Assembly: GCA_009731375.1 (NCBI GenBank)
Contig: BJOX01000307.1
Coordinates: 362,694 to 386,048 of the forward strand
Length of the DNA: 23,355 bases
Source: Paulinella micropora
Taxonomy: Eukaryota > Cercozoa > Imbricatea > Euglyphida
Reading direction: 5' to 3'
Under the pieces are notes generated by a model, which worked only from the letters and a program-made list of their open reading frames with translations, ran no database searches and was not told the origin of the DNA. Below, piece by piece: positions 15,725 through 23,355 of the stretch (within the stretch, counting starts at the first letter, position 1; every line of letters starts with the position of its first letter). A program made the position numbers and the translations under genes.

Positions 15725-17030
15725 GTCCTTTTGATACTCCACTGCGTCCTCTGCATCCCCGGGTGATTAACCAACTAGACCACGTGCGACGCCCCGTAAA
15801 TCATCTGTCTCAGTTTGGCCGGGACCCATAAAACCCACCTTTCCGGGTTATTGGCCGTCTCTGCCGCCTTGCCTTTGTACCATAAGAGACCATCCCGCCA
15901 TGCCAAAGTCTTGAGCTGTGTCCGGATTTTGTCCGTCAGCAACAGCTCATCCCCCGCCAAGAAGTACTGGATCAAGTCCTTGTACTCCTCGTCTGCTCTC
16001 TGGCATTGTTTCCATGCCTCTACAGATGCATTGCGCACTGTACCGTCATCTACCTGGACTCCCTCATAAAGCCTATGGAATCCGGCTCCAAACCCTCGAT
16101 GCCGCCACCGGCTCGACTGAGGTTTCCTCTGCCTCGAGGGCCGTCTCCACGCCCGGGTCTTCCACGTAGGTGCGGACAGCAGGTGCCGCATGTGCCTGGC
16201 AACAGTAGCTCATGCTCCGCCTTATCCTCATCCTGCATCGCGGCCTTATCGGCCTCGTATTCCTTAAGGCGTTGCATGGCCTCCTCCGCAAAGTGCTCGT
16301 CACAGCACTCCGCTCGGCCTGTCTCCCGTTCCAACTGAGTCGTCATGACTCTCCTATATCCCGCCCTCTTAGCTTCCACCAGCTTAGGCTCCTTCCGGCT
16401 AGACCCCGGGTGAGCCTTATTGGCATAGAAGATCATATTCGCTGACAAGACATCCATCATGTCCTCAGCGCCAAGTCCTCAAACTCGTCCATCTAGATCT
16501 GCCGCATATCAGCCAGACAAGCGGATGACGTAGAGTAATTGACCCTAAATAAAGAGTCAGCTACAATGTTCTTCTTGCCGGGCAGATACTTGACGGTGAA
16601 GTCATAGCACGATAGCAAAGCCTGCCATCTGGCCAACCGGCCCGTGCAATCATTCGTCATTAACCATAGAAGGTTCTGATTATCCGTCCTTACTACTATA
16701 TCCCGTGACCCCGACAAGTACTCCCTGAGCCTTATAAAGGACCAGACCACCGCCAAGGCTTCCCTCTGCCTCGTACAGTAGTTCTGTTCGGCCTTATTGA
16801 GCTTCCTGCTCAAATATTACATAATCGGCCTCAGGAATCCGTGACTATCGTACTGCTGTAGGACCGCCCCGATTGCGTACTTAGACGCATCGGTGTCCAG
16901 CACATACTGTTTGTCTACATCCGGCATCATTAAGATGCAGTCCTTATTGAATTTGGGATCACGAGTTAACATTTCCTTAATGAACTCGAACGTCTCCTCC
17001 TGTACATTTTTACCTACTCCATTCCTTTAT
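15725..17030 (-). pseudogene. Fragment of a second Ty3/gypsy pol (RNase H to integrase start)
   Basis: Read on the minus strand from 17030 down. RNase H begins with VLDTDASKYAIGAVLQQ (about 16855-16905), has a TAA at 16817-16819, and continues with NYCTRQREALAVVW and RTDNQNLLWL to KKNIVADSL (16493-16813). An acidic linker region with frame changes follows (about 16050-16460), then GVQVDDGTVRNAS, WRDGLLWYKG and LWVPAKLRQMIYGASH (15775-16060). A TAG follows, then VNHPGMQRT, the start of the integrase zinc region, and similarity ends near 15725. RT and the integrase core are missing. It shares exact runs with the first element (NYCTRQREALAVVW, WRDGLLWYKG) but differs elsewhere, so it is a related family in opposite orientation. 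Confidence 0.85.
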
Positions 17031-18368
17031 TTCGCCAATATCTAACTAATAAGTCATTCCGAGAGTTTTCTACGATCTTGCTGCGGTTTCTATTAACACT
17101 TCGTCCGTTGCACAACTTATACGAGCGATAATGGCTTATACTACGTGACGAGCGACTAAAAAATTTTCTTCCTTTTTGATGAGAAAGACTGTCATTATGT
17201 TTGGAAAATTCACCGCAAAAATGACACTGTATGTTATTGAGGTAATGAGGCTCATATTGCTACACTTAACGCGTAAATCTTCAACACATTGGGTTGATAT
17301 TGACTGGGAGCTCACCTGGCTACACTTTAACACATCAGGAGATGCAAAAAAATTTACATAGACCGTACAGAAAACTTCGAATATTGCTGCGCATTTCACG
17401 AAAGCTTTTTCCACCCTCAGGGGATGCTGACCCGTCAGTTTTTGGAAAGAGTAGTGATCCTTTTGAGCTGAAATTTTAGTATGTCATAGAGAACACACAA
17501 AATCTTGGGAATCATATTTTATATTTGCTCATACTATGTTGGTTCTGTCTAGTCAGACACTCCTCAAAAATGACTGTGACCACAGTGAACCAAAAAATGT
17601 CGAATGATTATTTTCGGGCCGACACATTTTTCAGGGGCCGGCACATAATTTTTATCGCAAGTATAAGTGATTTACCGGGAAGACAGCGTATTATACGTTT
17701 CAAAATTCAGGTTTTACCTTTACTTTTTGACTGATACCTATCAAGGCATTTTCAATGAAATTGTGTGCATTTATCGGTGACAATAAGCAAATGCACAAAA
17801 AATTTCTGATACTTATCAGTTCATTTCGATCCACCTCTGGCCAAAAAAACAAGTACTAGGTGACAAAACTGCACCGTTCCCGAGGCAGGACAGTCGCGTC
17901 TTCCTACTCTCCCCGTGTCTCCTGAACTCCACCTGCCCCTCAGTGGCTTCATCCATGGTCAGCTTTACGTCCCTTAACCATGTTTTTGTTGCTGAAAAAA
18001 CCTATATAGCAAAAACCCAGAAATTAAACAGGGAAAGCTGAAACTATAGCTAAATATACAACAAATCCAAGCGCTGCACTGATTTCTCTGCGACCGATTA
18101 CATTGTGTGGCATGTTAGAAATGCTATCAAAGTATTATCATTAGAATAACGCAAATTTTGTTGAGAGTATTTGACGCTGCGCGGATGAGGTAAAAAGCAT
18201 GTAAAAATAGCGAGCGAAAAAATGATTTTTATCACGATAAAACTGTGAAAGTTGTAAATATTTATCACTCACTGCCATCACTAGTACTAGTACTACTGTT
18301 TACTGTTCTTATCTGTCGGTCTCTGTACGTAGTAGTAATGGGGGGGTAGCTTTCACTCACTCACATCT
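17031..18368. other. Non-coding, AT-rich
   Basis: No convincing gene. It holds a hairpin (17729-17822) and a GC-richer patch (17870-17993) that on the minus strand reads about 45 codons without a stop after a TTTTTTCAG, possibly an isolated exon. The rest has no structure I recognise. Confidence 0.5.
17729..17822. repeat. Imperfect hairpin, about 94 bp
   Basis: GACTGATACCTATCA (17729-17743) pairs with TGATACTTATCAGT (17807-17820), and the inner GTGCATTT/AAATGCAC pair lies in register inside it. Confidence 0.7.
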
Positions 18369-18470
<102 letters not shown>

Positions 18471-18580
18471 GGAGGGGTGCACAAGATGGCACTCCATGGG
18501 AAGAGGAGGTGGTTGGGCCTCTCCCCACGAAGGTGACCGCTTGGGGATGGCGGTCACCGGGATATGCGCAACTCTCAACT

Positions 18581-18724
18581 GGGCATTTACTCGGTAGGGG
18601 TTCGGCCAGGCAGGTTGTGGGGTTGTCTGTTGGATTGTTGGTTGGCTCGTTTTTCTTGGCTGTTGGTTTGGGTCTGGTTTCCTGGTTAGCCCATTTTCGC
18701 CGAATTTCCTGCCGAGTAAATGCC
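18581..18724. repeat. Inverted repeat, 17-bp arms
   Basis: GGCATTTACTCGGTAGG (18582-18598) is the reverse complement of 18708-18724 with one mismatch; a G-rich/Pro-type low-complexity stretch lies between the arms. Confidence 0.8.
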
Positions 18725-18772
18725 TGGGGGCTTCCAGTTCCGGTTTGGTGATCTTGTTGAGGTGAGCATTCG

Positions 18773-18906
18773 GAGGAAACAGTACCGAGATGGGTTGAAG
18801 ATAGGATTCACATTGAGCCGAGATGGGGCTGAGTTGACCTGTTCCAACTCGGCTCCATTTCGGCTTCATGTTAATCCTATCTTCATCCTATCTGGGTTTT
18901 GTCTCC
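18773..18906. repeat. Long hairpin: 39-bp stem, 10-nt loop, with outer extension
   Basis: 18797-18835 (GAAGATAGGATTCACATTGA...) pairs with 18846-18884 at 33 of 39 positions across the loop GACCTGTTCC. Looser pairing extends outward for about 22 more bases on each side. The compact shape resembles a small foldback element or a pre-miRNA-like hairpin. Confidence 0.8.
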
Positions 18907-19460
18907 TCCCTATCTTCGCTTCTTCGGGGTTGCCTAACTGGAACACATGATGAGCGCACGTTGGAGAGGGGCTTCAGTCGGTCCCAATGCCTTGCCAGTG
19001 CCTTGCTGCGTTGCCGTGCCTTGCCCCATGCATTCACACCCTCCACCGTTGCATTTCTAACTGAGCAGCTTCGGCTGGGATTACTATACTTGTCTGTAAG
19101 ACCCTATAGGTACCGCTAGGTTCGCGCCTTCTATACCCACGTGGGGGAAGGAGTTTCAGCGGCACGCCGTCCGATCTGGCTCCACTCGGGGACACCCGTA
19201 CCTCATGATGTGTATTGTTAGGAGCAGCTGAAAGTCCATAAGGCATGAGAGTAGAGGCGTTGGCGATGCGATGGAGAGTGTGTGTAGTGCGTGAGGCAGG
19301 TTCTGGCGACGCTGGGGGTGCTGGCGGGCGCCGAAGGGCACGAAGCGACGCGGCAGCGTCCAGTGACACCGGCGGAAATGCGTGTAGTGTGTGTTGCAGA
19401 TACCGCCGATGCTATTTGCATGGACGGGCGCTTTCCTCGGCGTAAAGAGGCGCGGCGGTG

Positions 19461-22400
19461 ATGGCCAGCGACATTGGCCGTCTACTACTCTCAATGGATT
19501 ACAAATACGCGAAGCACGGAGCTACCACTGTGGCCCTTATGGGACAAGGTAGAATCGCCGAAGACCTGGACAATCCCCGTGGGAATGCCTCTTCGACGGG
19601 CTCTGGCCCGATGTCCCAGGATGGGAGGATGAGGGCTCGCGTATATGACGGAATTCCTGAACCACGTGGAGAGGCTATCTTAGCTGCGCCTCATCCTTCC
19701 TCCCCAAACCTGGCACACGGGTCGGCGCTTCAACATAAGGCGAGCGGCGCTATATGGCAGATGGCACCGCCGCCTCGACGGTACCGGCGGGTAGATCGGT
19801 ACGACAAGGACGGGCGTAATCTGATTGTCTGGGGGCTCTCAGAACGCGCCAATCTACAGGAGATCGCCTCCAAAATGAGCGGTCTTGGTCTGGTGGTCCC
19901 GGTAATGGAGTGGCAAGGCCAGCGAATGTCTCGTCACCTGGAGCTGGTCTACGAGGACGATGACAGCAGGCAGACGGCGTTGCAGCAACTCAAACATCTC
20001 AAATTCTTCGGCAGAGGGGTCAATGTGGCCCTTGGGCGCAGGTTCAGGGACAGGGAACGTGTCCGAAGGCTTATTCGCATCCATCTGCGTGGGGAAGCGG
20101 CGGTCCGGAAGGAGGAAGCTGCGACGGGATATCGCGTCTTGCCTCTGCATGAAGAATGTGTCGATGATGTGCAGGTGGTGTCTTCGGAATTGGCTGCCGA
20201 TGCACCTAAGTGTGTGTCTGAGTGTGCTGATGTGCATGTGGTGCCCCTGCATTCGGCGGCCAGTGCAGTGGGGGACCAACCTGCGCAAGCACCTGCAGAG
20301 GGGGGCAGCACGAGGGCGGAAGCCAAGCGCGGCCGTCGGGTCCGGAAACGAGCCAAGAAGCACCGCTCCAAGCAGTTCGATACCGGCTTCAAGCTACTCG
20401 TCGCGAGTCACAACTGGCAGGGTAAAACGGGATACGACAACGTAGGCACGGCGGAATGGGCATCATTCTACAAGCACGAGGGCTGGCTAGTCATCGGGGC
20501 TCAGGAGCACCGCATGGGCAAGAAGCAACTTTCCAAATGCAGCCTGGATGGATTCCGGAGTTTTGGAAAACCTGCGGAGGTCAGCGAGAAATATCGCTGC
20601 AAGGGTGGGGTTCTATTCGCGGTGGCTAACTAACTTCCTTGGTCCGTATTGCAACCTGGTGTCAGCCCCCGTCGACCACCGGCAGCAAGTGTGGCTGCGT
20701 ATCGCCTCGGGTGTTACCGGCGCTCAGGATATCTATGTGGGCAACGGCTACTTTCCCCAGGAAACGCAGGAAGAAGAGTCGTCAGAGGCGTATGCGGCCT
20801 GGCAGGCAGCTATAGCTTTTTTTGGAGCCAAAGGTCTTGTGGTCACGGTGGCGGATGCCAACGCGAAGCTCGGGCCGGCATGCAGCCGAAAAGAGGAGGG
20901 CATCGTCGGTCAACACGGGGAGGTCGATATAAGGGAGCACCGGTACGTTCGGAGAACGGCAAGAGACTCGCGGCTGTCCTCGTCGCTACGGGCCTGCGAA
21001 ATCTGAGCGGCTTCTCGTGCCCAGTGGAAGGGTCCTACTGGTGGTCCCGGCGTGAGCAGCGCGGCATGGGCACAGGCAAGCACCTCCTCGATTACATCTG
21101 CGCGTCGCCTGGCTTGGCATCTGGAGCAAAGTTCGGAGTATGCGAAGATGATCTTGATACGGACCACAAGGCAGTATGGGCCGAACTGACGTGGAGCGGC
21201 CAGCGCCGGCCAAAGCGGGCTGCGAAACCTTACAGGTCCTTTCGTGTTGATAAGCTTATTGGTGCTGGTGTCTCGGGTAATGATCACGCTGCGAAGCAAG
21301 CGCTGGATTATCTACGCGACAAGTTCGATGACGTATTCCAGCATTGCCTACAGAAGCTTGGAGTGCATCAGCTGCCTGAGCTTGACCTATCGGGTGGTGC
21401 CGACAGCCAACGGGTGGTAGATGACGTCACCGAGCGAGTGGCGCAGTCCTTCCGAATGGCGGCGCACCGGGTCCTTGGCTCCAGATGTATACGACCCCGT
21501 TTCACCAACAATTGGTTCGACGGGGAGCTAAAGGAGCTCATTCAGCAGCGCCGGGAGGCCTACGCAGCATACAGGAGGGATGAATCGAATGCGGAAGCCC
21601 GTCTGAATTGGCTACGGCTCCGCAAGCAAATTCGGAAGGCAACTCGGGCCAAGAAGTCCGCCTCCTTCAAGCAAGTGCAGGAAGAAGCGGTCAAATGTCA
21701 ACGCGAGCAATCCTCAAAGCGCTTTTGGCTACTCGCGAAGCGGCTTGGCGGGGCACGCAGAACGAAGGTCTCCGCGCCGGTGCAAAGGGAGGATGGCTCA
21801 CTGGCGTGTACGCTGCCGGAAAAGGTCGCTCGGTGGGAGGAATTTCGGAAAAATTCGGTGAAGCCACGGGAAAATCCGGCAAGTGCGGCTGTTGTGGTGG
21901 AGTGCTGTGCAGAAGCAGGCTCGCTGGAGTGGGAGGAAGCCGAAGCTAAGCGGCAGTTCCACTGGAACGATCGCTTCAGAGATGAGGTGGCCCGGGCTAT
22001 GAAGGAGCACGAAGTAGGTGAAGACACTTGCGAAGAGCTGGACAAGCCGTTCACGCAAGAGGAGGTCCTTGCAAGGCAACGTGCCCTGAATAACCACAAA
22101 GCTTGTGGCGAGGACAAAGTGAAGAACGAGATGCTCAAGTATGGCGGCGCCTACATCAATGGCTACTTAACGCAGTACTTCAACTGGATTCGAGAAGCCG
22201 AGAGGACTCCAAAAGCTTGGGGCAAGGGAATCATCGTCAATATCCCCAAGGGTGGGGATCCTACGGATCCTGACAACTGGAGGGATATCTCGATTATTAG
22301 TTGCCTTGGTAAGCTGTATCTGTCCTTATTAGCTACTCGTCTAACGCTCTTCGTGGATGGCCCGGATAAGCTACGTCCAGAGCAGGGAGGCTTCCGCCCG

Positions 22401-23355
22401 GGGCGTCGCACTACGGATCAGGTCTTTACCCTTTGGCAGAGGTTGAAGGGGCGTCAGCAGCAGAAGCGGGAGTCGTATGTCCTGTTCGTCGATCTACGCA
22501 AGGCTTTCCCGTCTGTTTGGAGAGATGGCCTATTTGAGAGGCTCTGGAAGCTGGGTGTAAGGGGCAAGTTCTGGCGCACGCTACGCAGGTGCTACGAGCA
22601 GACTTCGTCGCAAGTGCTAGTTGATGGAGCACTCACCCCCGAAGTACTGGAGGGTGTAGGCGTCCAACAGGGGTCCCCTCTCTCTCCCACACTCTTCAAC
22701 GTCTTTATGGATGAGCTGTGTGATCGGCTGGCGAGTGCCCTCAAGATCACGGATGTGAAGCGGCTGAACGACATCAAGGCACTTCTATACGCGGACGACG
22801 TGGCCCTCATCGCTCACAGTCGCACCGAGCTCCAGAAGATGGTCAATGTTGTGGCCAAGTTCGCGGAAGATTACCGGCTGGAAGTCAACTTGAAGCCCGG
22901 CAAGACGGAAATCATGCCCATTTACACGTCGAGCAAGGCGAAACGACCAAGTATCAGGGAGCGAGGTGAGCCCGTGGTGTGGTTTCGCGGCCAGAAGCTT
23001 TGTGTCACCAGTCAGTACAAGTACCTGGGAGTGGTTATCACCGACGACCTGAAGTGGAAGGAGCAGGCCCTGTGGGCTACGCGTGTCACTGAAGTCGCCA
23101 CCGCAGGTTTGTACTCTTTGTGGTGCGCAGGTGAGATACAAGCTAGGTATCGTCTCATGTGCTGGAATCAACTTGTGGGGGCCAAGCTGAAGTACGCCTT
23201 CGATGTCTGGCGTGCCCCCGTATCGCAGCTCACCAAGCTGGAGGCAGCAATGCTGCGCCCCATGAGGATGATTCTCGGCATCAGCCCTAAGACAAGCAAG
23301 TGGATTACACTCTTTCTGGCGCGCTCTTTGAGTGCGGAGCGTTTGCGGCGGGCGG
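19461..23355 (+). CDS. Non-LTR retrotransposon ORF: RRM-like region, AP endonuclease, RT (3' partial)
   Basis: Starts at ATG 19461 (a GTG lies just before). Residues about 115-215 (NLIVWGLSE... to FFGRGVNVALGRR) resemble the RRM of LINE ORF1 proteins, followed by a charged linker with a basic KRGRRVRKRAKKHR stretch. The endonuclease/exonuclease/phosphatase fold follows: Asn 20412 (SHNWQG), catalytic Glu 20505 (GAQEHR), Asp-x-Asn 20854-20862 (VADANAKLG) and Asp-His 21162-21167 (TDHKAVW). A helical linker leads to RT: NIPKGGDPTDPDNWR, motif A Asp 22491 (FVDLRKAF), QQGSPLSPTLFN, and catalytic YADD 22788-22799. The frame is still open at the window end. A TAA at 20631 ends the first frame; the endonuclease continues in the +1 frame to about 20930 and then returns to the original frame, so two compensating indels break an otherwise continuous ORF. 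The clade is unknown to me; the element makes its own target-nicking nuclease and RT for target-primed reverse transcription. Confidence 0.88.
20620..20952 (+). other. Paired compensating frameshift inside the LINE endonuclease
   Basis: Frame 0 reads GGVLFAVAN then TAA (20631-20633). The expected continuation (FLGPYCNLVSAPVD) is in frame 1 from about 20635. Frame 1 carries the DAN motif and then becomes nonsense (RRTARDSRL) after about 20930, where frame 0 again reads sense (SENGKRLAAVLVATGL). Net shift is zero. Both borders lie between conserved endonuclease blocks. Confidence 0.85.

Larger units (their letters stand above)
18471..19460. other. GC-rich non-coding region upstream of the LINE ORF
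   Basis: The composition shifts to GC-rich right after the microsatellite. Two inverted repeats lie here (18581-18724 and 18773-18906). The part nearest the ORF (about 18950-19460) is probably the 5' UTR of the non-LTR element, but its 5' boundary cannot be set from one copy. No separate gene is seen. Confidence 0.45.

Overview
The window is eukaryotic nuclear DNA from a draft assembly, with two runs of N (2267-3128 and 10294-11151). It has no operons or ribosome binding sites, it has a clear GT-AG intron, it is rich in di-, tri- and tetranucleotide microsatellites, and most of its coding capacity is retrotransposon. The one host-type gene combines Ser/Arg-rich low-complexity sequence with a PDZ domain, which fits an animal or close holozoan relative. 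That placement is an inference, and I cannot name the species.

Layout. (1) 1-about 7200, + strand: a Ty3/gypsy-type LTR retrotransposon cut by the window start. It has a Gag with a CCCH-like finger and an RGG tail, a linker carrying two adjacent 55-bp tandem duplications, a gap over the expected protease region, a long pol (RT-RNase H-integrase), and an extra 3' reading frame. It carries in-frame stops and one pair of compensating indels. (2) 7561-8201: an AT-rich relic of a GIY-YIG endonuclease with a Lys/Gln/Tyr-rich coil and a zinc-finger-like end. This architecture is best known from giant DNA viruses. (3) 8200-11500: AT-rich non-coding DNA with short repeats, a small palindrome and a large (GTTT)n/(GT)n array that spans the second gap. 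(4) 11820-13441, + strand: two exons of a Ser-rich PDZ gene, separated by an intron made almost entirely of TATC/CTAC/CATC repeats. (5) 11505-15491: three foldback (hairpin) elements of about 215-285 bp, two of them with similar termini, plus an array of short palindromes. (6) 15725-17030, - strand: a decayed fragment of a second, related Ty3/gypsy pol. (7) 17031-19460: non-coding DNA with hairpins and a (TAC)n/(ATT)n array. (8) 19461-23355, + strand: a non-LTR retrotransposon that runs off the end, with an ORF1p-like RRM region, an AP endonuclease and an RT in what was probably one long frame. It has one pair of compensating frameshifts.

The genes do not form a pathway. The window reads as a repeat-rich neighbourhood around one host gene. 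The most unusual items are the GIY-YIG relic, the foldback family with related termini, the palindrome array, the CCCH-type Gag with an extra 3' ORF, and the two independent cases of paired, compensating frameshifts inside retroelement ORFs.
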